This document shows, piece by piece, positions 1-8,802 of a stretch of 64,000 nucleotides of DNA. Both the position numbers and the translations under genes were made by a program. The stretch comes from Rubricoccus sp963708165. GTDB taxonomy: Bacteria; Bacteroidota; Rhodothermia; Rhodothermales; Rubricoccaceae. The stretch is from assembly GCA_963708165.1 (NCBI GenBank), contig OY970187.1:2418001-2482000 (forward strand). Reading direction: 5' to 3'. Position 1 is the first letter of the stretch. Every line of letters begins with the position of its first letter. Below the pieces are notes generated by a model. The model worked only from the letters and a program-made list of their open reading frames with translations. It was not told where the DNA came from and did no database searches.

Positions 1-737
1 GCGTCCGCCTGAAGAGCGTCCTGCTGGGCGCGTGCCTCTTGAAGGGCCGCCGCGAGGTCACGGCGCGCCGCGTCTTGCTCGTCCCGTAGCCTCTGGCGCT
101 CGCCCGCGGCGTCGCGCTGGGCGGCAAAGACGGCCTCGCGCTCGGCCTGAGCGCGCTCCACGTCCGCGAGCAGGCTGCGCTGGATCTCGGCGGCTTGCTG
201 CCGCGCCTGGTCGCGCTCGGCGGTCAGTGTGGCGATCTGGTCTTGCAGGCGCGCGTTATCGCCGCGGCTGGCCTCTGGCGGAGCCGCCGCCAGAGGCCGT
301 TCGCCTCGTGCTGCCTCCGGCGATGCCGCGGGGCCGACGAGCGACACGCGCGCGGGGCCGCTCGCCTCGGGCGTGGCCTCAGCGCGAACGTAGGCGTCGC
401 GCCGGGCGCTGCCCAGCATGGGCTGACGGCCGCGCAAACGCACGCCCACGCCGTCGACGGCAAAGCTGAGCACATTGCCCTCAAACTCGCCCGCGATGCG
501 CGCACCCTCGAACGGCGCGTCGCCGATGACGTAGCGGGCCGTGCCGGGAATGGTCAGCACAAACTGGCTGAACCGCTCCTGCCGCAGCGGCCCGCCTTCG
601 ACGGGGAAGAGGCGCTGCCCGGCAAGAAGGGCCGGGTCCTCGAGTACGAAGCTCGTTTGGGCGCTTACGCCAGGGGCGAGCGAGCACGCGAGCAGGCCGA
701 CCGCGAGCGCGGTGAGCCAGGAAGAACGAGAAACCAT
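1..737 (-). CDS. Exported coiled-coil protein, C-terminus beyond window edge
   Basis: An open frame runs on the minus strand from ATG at 737 through the left edge without a stop, so the gene is partial. The first 27 or so residues are a Sec signal peptide (hydrophobic LTALAVGLLACSLAPGVSA, then Q). Residues about 30-110 look like a small beta-rich domain, followed by an Ala/Pro/Glu linker that carries several copies of the CCTCTGGCG repeat. From about residue 175 the protein is a charged, Ala/Glu/Arg/Gln-rich coiled coil (QDQIATLTAERDQARQQAAE). I do not recognise the family. A periplasmic or envelope role is inferred from the signal peptide only. Confidence 0.75.
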   Translation of the reverse strand, partial: MVSRSSWLTALAVGLLACSLAPGVSAQTSFVLEDPALLAGQRLFPVEGGPLRQERFSQFVLTIPGTARYVIGDAPFEGARIAGEFEGNVLSFAVDGVGVRLRGRQPMLGSARRDAYVRAEATPEASGPARVSLVGPAASPEAARGERPLAAAPPEASRGDNARLQDQIATLTAERDQARQQAAEIQRSLLADVERAQAEREAVFAAQRDAAGERQRLRDEQDAARRDLAAALQEARAQQDALQAD

Positions 738-871
738 GGGTCGGCGTGGTGGAGGAGAGGCTGCCGTGCGGCAAGGTCGAGCGCGTGCCCGCGCGCTCGC
801 TGCTACGCTATGACGGACGCTCTCGGAACGCAAGCGCTCGGCGTGCGGCGTCTGTTCTTCGCCAGAGGCTC

Positions 872-1666
872 TTAGCGAGGTGCGCTCCGAGTTTTGGGTC
901 CCAAGTCGGAGGCCTCTGGCGCGGGCCGGTGGGTGGGGTAGAACCGCGCGAGGCGCTCGGGCGCGATGCCCGCGTTCCAGGCCGCCCACAGGCCGAAGTT
1001 GCGGAGCTGCTGCACCAGCGCGCCGCGCTCGCCGTAGCGCCGCGCCGAGGTGCGCACCGCCAGAGGCAGAAACGCGAACCGGCCGACGGCGCGGAGGTCG
1101 CGCACGAAGTCCAGGTCTTCGAAGAGCGGTTGCACGCGAAAGCCGCCAGTTGTGCCGAACGCCTCGCGCGAGCAAAACAGCGCGCGGTCGCCAAAGGCGA
1201 AGCGCCACCAGCGCATCCACACCGGCGACTCCCACAGGCGCATCCACCGGCTGTCCGCGCCCGGTCCGTCGAAGCGCGTTCGGAAGCAGCCCCCCACGGC
1301 AGTTTCCGCGCCAGAGGCCTCTGGCGTGGCGGTGTTCAGCGCCCAGTCCTCTGGCGCGAGGGCCTCGCGCACGGCGTCCAGGGCGCCATCCGGCAGGTGC
1401 GTGTCGGCGTGGAGGAAGAGAAGGATCTCGCCAGAGGCGTGGGCGGCCCCGGCGTTCATCTGCAGCGCCCGGCCGCGAGGCGCGCGCACGATCTGCGCCA
1501 GAGGCATCGCGCGGGCCACCGCCTCGGGCGTGCCGTCGGCCGAGCCGCCGTCGGCGACGAGGACCTCGAAAGGCGGCCTCTGGCGCGCGATGCTCGCGAG
1601 CGTCGCCGCAATACCCGCCGCCTCGTTCAGCGCGGGAATAACGATGGAGACGAGGGATGGAGGCAT
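872..1666 (-). CDS. Glycosyltransferase family 2 (TIGR04283-like)
   Basis: 264 aa GT-A fold protein beginning MPPSLVSIVIPALNEA. The nucleotide-sugar binding region shows VIPALNEA near residue 10 and VADGGSADGT near residue 35, followed by LLFLHADTHLP with the acidic metal-binding patch. The C-terminal half has the WxxxxFGDRALFCSREAF segment typical of the TIGR04283 group, which is often found beside selenium or radical-SAM associated genes; none of those is visible here. The frame is open further upstream, but ATG 1666 puts the start directly before the conserved strand. Upstream lies a tract of GGGAT-type repeats. Soluble cytoplasmic enzyme; sugar donor and acceptor unknown. Confidence 0.85.
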   Translation of the reverse strand: MPPSLVSIVIPALNEAAGIAATLASIARQRPPFEVLVADGGSADGTPEAVARAMPLAQIVRAPRGRALQMNAGAAHASGEILLFLHADTHLPDGALDAVREALAPEDWALNTATPEASGAETAVGGCFRTRFDGPGADSRWMRLWESPVWMRWWRFAFGDRALFCSREAFGTTGGFRVQPLFEDLDFVRDLRAVGRFAFLPLAVRTSARRYGERGALVQQLRNFGLWAAWNAGIAPERLARFYPTHRPAPEASDLGPKTRSAPR

Positions 1667-1740
1667 AGAGGAATGGAGGGATGAGGCGGAGGCCCCAGCC
1701 TGGCGTTCCCGCATCCCGTATCCCGCATCCCGCATTCCTC

Positions 1741-2610
1741 TCACCAATACATCACCTTCATGCAGAAGACGGACCCGCCCGACTTGAGGTACTCGCTCGT
1801 GTCCACCTCGATGACCTCGTAGCCTGCCTCGCGCACGAGGCCGTTGGTGACCGTGCAGCCCTGCTGGATGATGACGTGCGTGCCATCCGGGCAATGCGCG
1901 TTGCAGGCGAACAGCTCGCGGGATTCGTCCTCTGGCGCCTCCAGCACGCGCGCAAAGCGCTCGCGGATCTCGGCCAGGCCTTCCTCCTCGAAGGCGCCGG
2001 GGTAGATCAGGACGGTGTCCTCGTCTAGCGGACAGAAGCAGGTGTCGAGGTGGTAGAACTCGGGGTCGGTCAGCGCCAGAGGCACGACGGGGAAGCCCAT
2101 CTTGCTGCTCAAGCGCTCGTAGACCGCGCGGTCGGTGCGGTAGCCGTAGCCGCCCCAGAGGAGGTAGCGGCCGGGGTGCCAGATGGCGTCGCCCATGCCC
2201 TCGAAGTCGCCGGGCAGGTCGGGGTCGAGGCCGTGCGTTTCGTAGCCCTGCGCCTGGAAGAACGCGGCGTAGTGATCGACCTCGGCCTTGCGCTCGGGCG
2301 CGTGCATCCGGCTCAGGATGGCGCCGCGCTCGCCGCCGGGCGTGATGTACGGCAGCGTCTGGTTGGCGCAGAACACCATGTCCGGCAGGCCGCTGGCGCC
2401 GGGCAGCGTCGCGACTTCCATGCCGATCCGCTCGTACGTCTCGCGCAGAGCTTCCCACTGCTGGCGCGCTTTGCCCGTGTCCACGTCGCCGATGTTGCCC
2501 GCCATGTGCGGGTTGATGACGTAGGCGACCTCGAAGTGCTCTGGTGTGGTGAGCAGCACGCGGCCGGGGCGCGGGATGGCAGGAAGGGCGCTGAGCGGGG
2601 CGTCGGTCAT
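1741..2610 (-). CDS. DDAH/arginine-deiminase superfamily amidinohydrolase
   Basis: 289 aa. Matches the dimethylarginine dimethylaminohydrolase/amidinotransferase fold: MVFCANQTLPYITP near residue 92, DAIWHPGRYLLWGGYGYR in the middle, CPDGTHVIIQQGC and the C-terminal KSGGSVFCMK whose Cys (about residue 283) aligns with the catalytic nucleophile of this superfamily. The likely reaction is hydrolysis or transfer at the guanidino carbon of an arginine-type substrate; whether methylated arginine, arginine or another guanidine cannot be told from sequence. The frame extends upstream to 2790, but that part is low-complexity and contains a repeat palindrome, so ATG 2610 is preferred. Probably follows its own promoter. 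Confidence 0.85.
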   Translation of the reverse strand: MTDAPLSALPAIPRPGRVLLTTPEHFEVAYVINPHMAGNIGDVDTGKARQQWEALRETYERIGMEVATLPGASGLPDMVFCANQTLPYITPGGERGAILSRMHAPERKAEVDHYAAFFQAQGYETHGLDPDLPGDFEGMGDAIWHPGRYLLWGGYGYRTDRAVYERLSSKMGFPVVPLALTDPEFYHLDTCFCPLDEDTVLIYPGAFEEEGLAEIRERFARVLEAPEDESRELFACNAHCPDGTHVIIQQGCTVTNGLVREAGYEVIEVDTSEYLKSGGSVFCMKVMYW

Positions 2611-2628
2611 GGGCGGGGCGGGTGTGAG

Positions 2629-2646
2629 GCCTCTGGCGCCAGAGGC
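2629..2646. repeat. 18-bp repeat palindrome
   Basis: Exact GCCTCTGGCGCCAGAGGC in the 5' leader region of the amidinohydrolase gene. Confidence 0.95.
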
Positions 2647-2811
2647 GTGGTCACGCCGGAGGAGGGCGGTGGGTGGGCGAAGGTAGCGCCGCTGTTTATG
2701 CGCTACGCGGCCTCCGCACGACAGCACTTCCTCCGTAGGGGCGTATCGCAACGCGCTCCTACCGCGTCCTGAGAGAGACGCGCCGCTCACACATGGCGCG
2801 GCCCTGACTCA

Positions 2812-2829
2812 GCCTCTGGCGCCAGAGGC
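2812..2829. repeat. 18-bp repeat palindrome
   Basis: Exact GCCTCTGGCGCCAGAGGC upstream of the amidinohydrolase gene and next to the terminator hairpin that follows the lipoprotein gene. Confidence 0.95.
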
Positions 2830-2835
2830 TTACGC

Positions 2836-2865
2836 AAAACGCCAGAGGCCCGGAAGCCTCTGGCG
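2836..2865 (-). terminator. Repeat-derived intrinsic terminator of the lipoprotein gene
   Basis: Two 10-base repeat arms (2840-2849 and 2856-2865) pair perfectly around the loop CCGGAA. Read on the minus strand the hairpin is followed by TTTT. It lies about 25 bases after the stop codon of the minus-strand lipoprotein gene. Confidence 0.7.
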
Positions 2866-2891
2866 CACGTCCTACAGAACAAAGGCGCGAT

Positions 2892-3875
2892 CTAGCGCGC
2901 GTTGGCCAGCATCGACTGCGGCATAAAGCCGTTCATCCGGACCGCCGCGCCTTCCTCGTCCACCTTCACGCCGTCGAGGGCGTCCATCATGGCGGGCTCG
3001 GCCTTGGCCTGCATCCGCATGGCCGAGACGGCGGCGCGGGCCACGTCGGCGACATCGCCAGCGGCGGCACCGGCGCGGGGCACGATGTAGGCGTCCACGT
3101 CCATGCCGTCGCTCTTGAAGCCGACCGACATGACGACGTTTTCGGCGAGGTTGCCGAGCTGGCCCATCGCGTCGTCGCCAGAGGCCTGCGCGCTCTGGGC
3201 GTCGATGCCGCGGACGACGAACCATGCGCCGTCCTGGTAGCGTGCCTTTTCGACGAGCGCGATCATGTCGGCGTTGGATGAAAGGCCTTTGGTGCCGTTG
3301 GCGTGGCGGGCGAGCATCGCGCGGACGGCGCTCTCGGTTCCGGCCATCATCATCTTGTCGTTGGGCAGGGCAAAGGCGAACGCCTCGCCCGAGGCCTCAT
3401 TCGCGATCCAGGCAGGAACGCCTTCGATCTCGGTGCGGGTCAGCTCGGCGCCGTCGGGCGCTTCGCTCTCGATGGCGCGCTCGATGCGGTCACGGTCGAA
3501 GCGGGCGTAGACGACGAGGGCGCCGGTCTCGGCCTCTGGCGAGCCTGCGATGTACACGCGGTCAATGTCCGTCGCGGGGTCGAAGCCGGTGAGGCGGATG
3601 AACTCGTCCATTTCGGGGGAGCCGTTCGCGCCAAAGGGGCTCATTTCGCCCTTCATCATGTTGTCCAGCGAGCCGCTCTGGCGCGCCTCAGCGAAGTCGA
3701 TCATGCCGACCATCTGCGCGTTCGCAGGCAGCACGTCGAGGGCTTCGGTGGTTTGGAGGGAGACGGGTCCGCCCGCTACGGAGACGGCGTCTTGGCAGCC
3801 GGTAGCGGCGCCGCCCACGAGCAGGAGCGCGAGGGGCAGAGCGAACCGGAGGAGAGGGGAGCGGTGTGCGGTCAT
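2892..3875 (-). CDS. Putative lipoprotein of unknown function
   Basis: 327 aa. The N-terminus is a lipoprotein signal peptide with a hydrophobic core and lipobox near GAATGC, so Cys27 is the probable lipidated residue. The mature part begins around LPANAQMVGMIDFAEA and continues as alternating strand and helix segments without membrane spans. The ALPNDKMMMAGTESAVRAML section and the repeated structure recall proteins scored as DUF3352-like, but I cannot confirm that. It sits just downstream of the ABC permease gene on the same strand (30-base gap), so it may be co-transcribed with the exporter. Confidence 0.8.
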   Translation of the reverse strand: MTAHRSPLLRFALPLALLLVGGAATGCQDAVSVAGGPVSLQTTEALDVLPANAQMVGMIDFAEARQSGSLDNMMKGEMSPFGANGSPEMDEFIRLTGFDPATDIDRVYIAGSPEAETGALVVYARFDRDRIERAIESEAPDGAELTRTEIEGVPAWIANEASGEAFAFALPNDKMMMAGTESAVRAMLARHANGTKGLSSNADMIALVEKARYQDGAWFVVRGIDAQSAQASGDDAMGQLGNLAENVVMSVGFKSDGMDVDAYIVPRAGAAAGDVADVARAAVSAMRMQAKAEPAMMDALDGVKVDEEGAAVRMNGFMPQSMLANAR

Positions 3876-3905
3876 GTGTTCAGGCGCCAGAGGCGCTGGG
3901 GAGAA

Positions 3906-4955
3906 TCAGAAGTCGCGGCGCGCGAAGCGCCAGAAGGAGAGGGCGTAGAGGACGACGCCGATTCCGAGCGACGCCGCAAAGGCGCCGAGGCCTCCTACGG
4001 TGCCTCCGGTGGCGAGTTGCGGCACCAGGCTGGTCCCGACAGTTGGGAAGCGCGGCAGCGCGTGGCGCAGCCCGATCACGAGCGGGCGCCACACGGCCGA
4101 GACCTGCGTGTCCAGGTTCGGGATCGAGAGAATGAGCGTGGCGAAGAGCACCGCGAGGACGGCCATAAAGGCCAGCGCCGAGCTCCGCGTGAGCACGCTG
4201 ACCAGCGTCACGATGCCGTAGAGGACCACGAACATGGCCCAGATGACAAAAATCGCGAGCAAGAACTTCGGGTTCCAGACGCCGCTCTTGAGCGACATCA
4301 CGAGCCAGACCGCGCCGATGAGGTAGGCAAGGAGTGCCAGCGCCACGAGCCAGACGCCTCCCAGGCGCCCGAGCAAAATCTGGCTCCGAGAGAGCGGCTT
4401 GGACAGCAAGAGGTCCACTTCGCCACGTGTTTGGAGCGAGGCGACGAGTCCGCCCGTCGCGAAGAGCGCGAGCAAAATGCCCACCCAGTACGCCGCCCCG
4501 GCCACGAACACCTGCGCGCCGACGACCAACTGCTCCAGAATGGGCAGCGCGTCCATCGTCGACTCGAAGTCGCTGTCGGCCGCGCGTGGGGCTCGCGACG
4601 GGGCCTCTGGCGCCTCCGCCAGAGGCGGGAGAACGGTGGCGCTGTCGCCCGCAGCCTCTGGCGCAGCGAGCGTGTCGCCAGAGACTGTATCGTCAGAGGC
4701 GGTGGCGAGTGTGTCCGCGGCGAGCGTGTCCGCGGCGAGCGGTTCGGTGACGACGGGACCGGCAGCATCGGGCTCGAACTCGTTGTCGGACATGTCCTGG
4801 CCGAAGAGGCGCGCGCCCGCGAGCGAGCCGTCGACCACGTCGAGTTGGAGCGCGAGGGCCATTGTGCCCCACGAGAGCGTGGCGATGACGAACAGGCCAA
4901 CGACGATCCACTTGGCGCGGAGCTCGCGGAGGGTAAGAAGGAGAACGCCTATCAC
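3906..4955 (-). CDS. ABC-2 type exporter permease
   Basis: About 349 aa if started at GTG 4955 (reads VIGVLLLTLRELRAKW). One membrane helix lies near the N-terminus, followed by a long external loop of about 120 residues, then about five helices. The layout matches ABC-2/NosY-type permeases of the GldF or CopY-export kind. The loop has an acidic Thr/Ala/Asp microrepeat (ADTLAADTLATASDDT). The frame is open to 5036, where it would touch the ATPase stop codon, but that stretch contains the 18-bp palindrome and reads like spacer. Partner of the ATPase gene immediately upstream; the exported substrate is unknown. Confidence 0.8.
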   Translation of the reverse strand: MIGVLLLTLRELRAKWIVVGLFVIATLSWGTMALALQLDVVDGSLAGARLFGQDMSDNEFEPDAAGPVVTEPLAADTLAADTLATASDDTVSGDTLAAPEAAGDSATVLPPLAEAPEAPSRAPRAADSDFESTMDALPILEQLVVGAQVFVAGAAYWVGILLALFATGGLVASLQTRGEVDLLLSKPLSRSQILLGRLGGVWLVALALLAYLIGAVWLVMSLKSGVWNPKFLLAIFVIWAMFVVLYGIVTLVSVLTRSSALAFMAVLAVLFATLILSIPNLDTQVSAVWRPLVIGLRHALPRFPTVGTSLVPQLATGGTVGGLGAFAASLGIGVVLYALSFWRFARRDF

Positions 4956-5004
4956 AGGGGCTGGGTGTTGGGGACTGGCAGAAGAGGGCGCGAGAATCTG
5001 ACGC

Positions 5005-5022
5005 GCCTCTGGCGCCAGAGGC
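5005..5022. repeat. 18-bp repeat palindrome
   Basis: Exact GCCTCTGGCGCCAGAGGC in the short spacer between the ATPase and permease genes of one exporter, showing the element also occurs inside operons. Confidence 0.95.
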
Positions 5023-5032
5023 GAGCACGGAC

Positions 5033-5995
5033 TCACGGAGGCACGGAACTGGGCTCGCTCACGACCTCGACGAAGAGGTCTTCGAGCGACTGGCGCAGCG
5101 GCTCGACGGCTTCGATCTCGACGCCTGCCTCGCGCATCGCGTCCAGCGCGGCGTTGAGCGCCGCGCGGTCGGGCGCGGCGAGCGTGTAGCCGCGTAGCGC
5201 GGTCTCGCCAGAGGCGGCGGTCGCGGAGGCCTCTGGCGCGGAAACGGGCGCCGGGTCGTTTTGGAGTGTGCCGCCGATGTTGAACGCGACCGACTCCGGG
5301 ATGGGCGTCGCGCGGAGGCGCCAGAGGCGGCCGGTGGCGGTCAGCGCCTCGACGGTGCCATCGCGCACGATCACGCCGTCTTTCATGATGGCGACGCGCG
5401 TGCAGACGCGCTCGATCTCGCTGAGCAGATGCGAGTTGAGAAACAGCGTGACGCCCTCGGCGGCGAGTTCTAGGAGCAGGTCGCGGATCTCGCGCCGGCC
5501 TACCGGGTCGACGCCGTCGGTCGGCTCGTCCAGAAAGACCAGCTTGGGACTGGCCATGAGCGCCTGCGCGATGCCCAGGCGCTGCATCATGCCCTTGGAA
5601 AACGTCTTGACCTTGCGGTCGGCGGCGCCCGCGAGGCGCACCTTTTCTAAGAGGCCGCTGGCGCGCGCGTCATCCGCGCCCGCCATGCGCGCAAAGAGGT
5701 CGAGCGTCTGCCGCGCGGTGAGGTAGTCGGGGAAACGGTGGTTCTCCGGGAGAAAGCCCACAGGTTTGCGCGCCAGAGGCTCGCGTACGCTCGTGCCGAA
5801 CATCTCGGCCTCGCCCTCGCTAGGCAGCACGATGCCGAGCAGCAGCTTGACGAGCGTGGTCTTGCCCGCACCGTTGGGGCCGAGCAGCCCAAAGATCTCG
5901 CCGGGCTGCACGCTCAGGTCGAGCGGGCGGAGAGCGACGACAGGCGGACGGCCTCGGTAGATTTTGGCGAGGCCTCGGGTGTGGATCGCGAGCAC
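5033..5995 (-). CDS. ABC transporter ATP-binding protein
   Basis: 320 aa from GTG 5995 (VLAIHTRGLAKIYRG). Contains Walker A GPNGAGKTT, signature-like FSKGMMQRL, Walker B LVFLDEPTDGVD and the switch His in LNSHLLSEIE, in the expected order within residues 1-220. The FSKGMMQ form of the signature is typical of CcmA/NatA-type exporters with ABC-2 permeases. The last 90 residues are a regulatory extension containing several CCTCTGGCG copies (APEAS, ASGET). An ATG-less open frame extends another 51 codons upstream but is Arg/Pro-rich and has no homology features. Forms a transporter with the next gene. Confidence 0.9.
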   Translation of the reverse strand: MLAIHTRGLAKIYRGRPPVVALRPLDLSVQPGEIFGLLGPNGAGKTTLVKLLLGIVLPSEGEAEMFGTSVREPLARKPVGFLPENHRFPDYLTARQTLDLFARMAGADDARASGLLEKVRLAGAADRKVKTFSKGMMQRLGIAQALMASPKLVFLDEPTDGVDPVGRREIRDLLLELAAEGVTLFLNSHLLSEIERVCTRVAIMKDGVIVRDGTVEALTATGRLWRLRATPIPESVAFNIGGTLQNDPAPVSAPEASATAASGETALRGYTLAAPDRAALNAALDAMREAGVEIEAVEPLRQSLEDLFVEVVSEPSSVPP

Positions 5996-6135
5996 GGCAA
6001 GCGGGCGGGTGAGGCTCGCTGACGGCGCCAGAGGCGAGAGGTTGCGCTCAGGCTTTTGAGAGTGGCGGCCTCTTACGGGACAGCCTCTGGCGCCAGGGGG
6101 GTGCCGGCTTCCGGCACGGCTCCGCGTAGATACAG

Positions 6136-6699
6136 GTGTCCCGCTCATCGTGCCCTCTATCCACGCTCAGCCTCGCCGCGTGCGGCTCGGAGTCCGACGC
6201 CCCGTCGCCTGCCGGTGGCGCTTCCCCGCCAGAGGCGACGTCTGTAGATGCGCCTCCTGCTACAGACGCGTCTCGGGAGTACACCGCGACGCCAGCCGCC
6301 AGAGACGCGGTCGACCAGCGCCAAATCGAGGTGTGCGAGGCCGCCCTCCGTGCTGCTGCCATGGGGTTGGGCATCGCCTACGAGGCTCCGGCCGACCCTC
6401 AGGGATATTGCGCCGTCGGAGAGTTCGGTCAAGGTGTCGGGGCGTATGTCAGCGTCGCTTCTGGCTCGGAGCGCGTGTGCGACCGACTTTACTCCAATTC
6501 GCGTGCAACCGATCTCGCCTCTGGGTGCGGGCTCATCTCCACGAGCGAGGAGCTAGGAACCGATGTCATGACCGGCACGCAAACGGGCTCCGCTTCCATG
6601 TGCGACGAGAACGGCTACCGCTACGACCTGGAGATCACTGGCGGCACGCCACCGGAGAGGCTGATGCAAGAGGTCATGGAACTCGCCATGACCCTTTAG
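6136..6699 (+). CDS. Small putative lipoprotein
   Basis: 187 aa from GTG 6136. The N-terminus is short (MSRSSCPLSTLSLAACGSES) with a possible lipobox SLAAC, giving lipidation at Cys16; the hydrophobic segment is weak, so export is not certain. A Pro/Ala/Glu/Thr-rich linker follows, then a compact domain with four to five cysteines (EVCEAAL, GYCAVGEFG, ERVCDRLY, SGCGLIS, SMCDENGY), suggesting disulfides and an extracytoplasmic location. Family not recognised. Divergent from the ABC exporter genes with about 140 bases between starts. Confidence 0.6.
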   Translation: MSRSSCPLSTLSLAACGSESDAPSPAGGASPPEATSVDAPPATDASREYTATPAARDAVDQRQIEVCEAALRAAAMGLGIAYEAPADPQGYCAVGEFGQGVGAYVSVASGSERVCDRLYSNSRATDLASGCGLISTSEELGTDVMTGTQTGSASMCDENGYRYDLEITGGTPPERLMQEVMELAMTL

Positions 6700-6743
6700 C
6701 CTGCGTTTGGCTTCTGGCGCCAGAGGCCTCTGGCGGAGACCTG

Positions 6744-7058
6744 CTACGCCGCCAGGCGCTGCGCGGCCTGGACGCCGAAAAAGCGCGGGTGTACCACGCG
6801 GGCTACCATCTTGGAGCCGTCGGCAGCGGTCGTCGTCTCGGCTTCAACCAGGCCTTCGGCAGCCATCTCTAGCACCAGGGCGTGGCCCACGCGCGTCGTG
6901 TCACCTGCTTCGTTGGGCCGGAGCCAGCGCGCGGCGAGGCGGTTGATCTCGGTCCACCCCAGCGTGCCGAACGGGGCCTCCGATGAGGCGGCGAGCACGC
7001 CGAGCACGAAGTCAGCGGCGGAGGTCGAGTCGGGGCGAATGGCGGAGACGTCGATCAT
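6744..7058 (-). CDS. Small conserved-looking protein of unknown function
   Basis: 104 aa, no signal peptide, no membrane segment. The sequence is regular alpha/beta (IRPDSTSAADFVLGVLAAS, LGWTEINRLAARWL, GHALVLEMAAEGLVEAE), and the GLVEAE... MVARVVHPRFFGVQ end resembles a small winged-helix fold. Codon usage matches its neighbours. The start at ATG 7058 is the only sensible one. Convergent with the small lipoprotein gene, about 45 bases apart, with repeat copies between them. Function unknown. Confidence 0.65.
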   Translation of the reverse strand: MIDVSAIRPDSTSAADFVLGVLAASSEAPFGTLGWTEINRLAARWLRPNEAGDTTRVGHALVLEMAAEGLVEAETTTAADGSKMVARVVHPRFFGVQAAQRLAA

Positions 7059-7118
7059 CGGAGGCGGCGGGGCGAGGGGGCTGCGAGCAGTATCGCGCCA
7101 GAGGCCGTCACCCTTGTG

Positions 7119-8535
7119 TCACACCCTGGAACGTGCGTGAGGGACCATTTCGAGAGACGTGGCCGGACGAAGCGTCACCGACGCATGAGCCCCTGGCGGA
7201 GCGCCCGGAAGAGTCAGGCGCCAGCGGCGCGCGATGGTGGCGAGCGCCAGCGTCGCCTCGGCCCACGCGAACGCCTCGCCGATGCAGCCGCGCTTGCCGA
7301 ACGAGAACGGCAGGTAGGCAAACTTGTGGCGCCCGGCTCTTGGCCTCTGGCGCGAACCGCTCTGGTTTAAACGCCAGAGGCGCGTCCCAGAAGCGCGCGT
7401 CGCGGTGCAGGAAGTAGGGGGCCACGAGGAGCATCGTTCCCTTCGCGACTGGGAGCTCGCCCGCAAGCTCGAAGTCACGCGCGGCCTCTCTCGAAAAGAT
7501 CCAGGCGGGCGGCATCAGGCGCATGGCCTCGGCGAAGACATTGCGGGTGACAGGAAGCGCGCGCAGGTCGTCGAACGTGGGGTCGCGGTCGAACGCGTCG
7601 ACCTCGGCGTGGAGCGCGGCTTCGGCGTCGGGGTTCTGTGCCACGAGCGACCACGTCCACGCGAGCGCGTTGGCGGTCGTCTCGTGCCCGGCCATAAGTA
7701 GCGTGATGGCCTCGTCGCGCACCTCCTCGTCGGTCATGCCCGTGCCGGTGTCCTCGTCCCGCGCGTCGAGGAGCATTTGCAGGAGGTCGCCTCTGGCGCC
7801 CGAACTGGTGTCCCCTCCGCCAGAGGCTGTCTCGCCAGAAGGCATCGCGCCAGAAGGCATCGCGCCAGAGGCTTCGGCCCGCCTTTGGCGGATAAGGCGG
7901 TAGACCACGCTGTCGATGGAGGCCGTCGCGCGGCGCGCGCGGAGCGAGTTGGGCAGCGGCAGCTTCATCAGCTTGTCCGCATAGGGGAAGTTGGCCTTGT
8001 CGAAGGCGGCCATCCCTTCGTCCAGCGCTGCGGAGATGCGCGGCGCGTCGGCTTCGAGGCCGGAGCCGAACAGCGACTCGCCCACGATGGCCAGCGCGAG
8101 GCGGTTCATGGCCTCGCCCACATCGACCGGCTCTCCCTCGCGCCAGAGGCCTGCGGTCTCGGCGCTGCGGCGCGTCATCACCTCGCCGTACTCGCGCATC
8201 CGCTGGTGGTGGAAGGCGGGCAGCACGAGTCGCCTCTGGCGGGTGTGCTTGGGCACCTCGGACGCCAGAAGCCCGTCGCCCACGAGAATGCTCAAGAGGC
8301 GCATCCCGCGAGCTTTGGTCACGTCGGCGTTGTTCTCGATGAGCAGCGCGCGGATGAGATCCGGGTGGCGCAGCCATACCAAACCTCTGGCGCCGCTGCC
8401 CGCCACGACGGCGTCGCCGCCGGTGCTGTCCAGACGCTCTGCGCCACCCATCAAGCTTTTTGCGAACCCGACGATGAGTTCTAGAGGGTAACGCGCCTGA
8501 AACGGGCGAACGTCGAAAGCGGTGGCGGTCTCCAT
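7119..8535 (-). CDS. Cytochrome P450, with one apparent frameshift
   Basis: About 471 aa after correction. Shows the I-helix motif MAGHETTANAL (about residues 281-291), the K-helix EAMRLMPPA (ExxR) and the heme ligand loop FSFGKRGCIGEAF. The heme loop is in a different frame from the rest: the switch is near 7332-7334, where one C too many sits in a CCC run, and removing it joins FKPERFAPEA to HKFAYLPFSF. Residues 222-249 are an inserted Ser/Gly-rich stretch made of repeat variants (AMPSGAMPSGETASGG). Class is bacterial soluble P450; it needs a ferredoxin or flavodoxin partner, none nearby. Substrate unknown. Confidence 0.88.
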
Positions 8536-8802
8536 CGGTCGCGAGGGTGGGGCGGGCACGTACGCGGTGCGCTGTGCCCGGCTCCCATCTCAGGGGTGCG
8601 TCCCGCCCCGCTTCGCTCTCCAAGCGGGCTCCGCGAGAGCGCCCCATTGCCTCTTCGAAGATGGTCTGCACGGCCGCCGAACGTTTGGGCGTTCTCGCCC
8701 GCCAGAGGTACGGAGGCCGCCAGAGGCTTCGCCTGAAAGCTCGGGCGCGTGGAGCCTGCCGACGCCTCTGGCGTCCGAGCGCACCACCACTCGCCTCGTT
8801 CT

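Noticed and set aside
3303..5189. 628-codon open frame opposite the lipoprotein and ABC permease genes
   Set aside because: Spans several real genes on the other strand and is low-complexity charged sequence.
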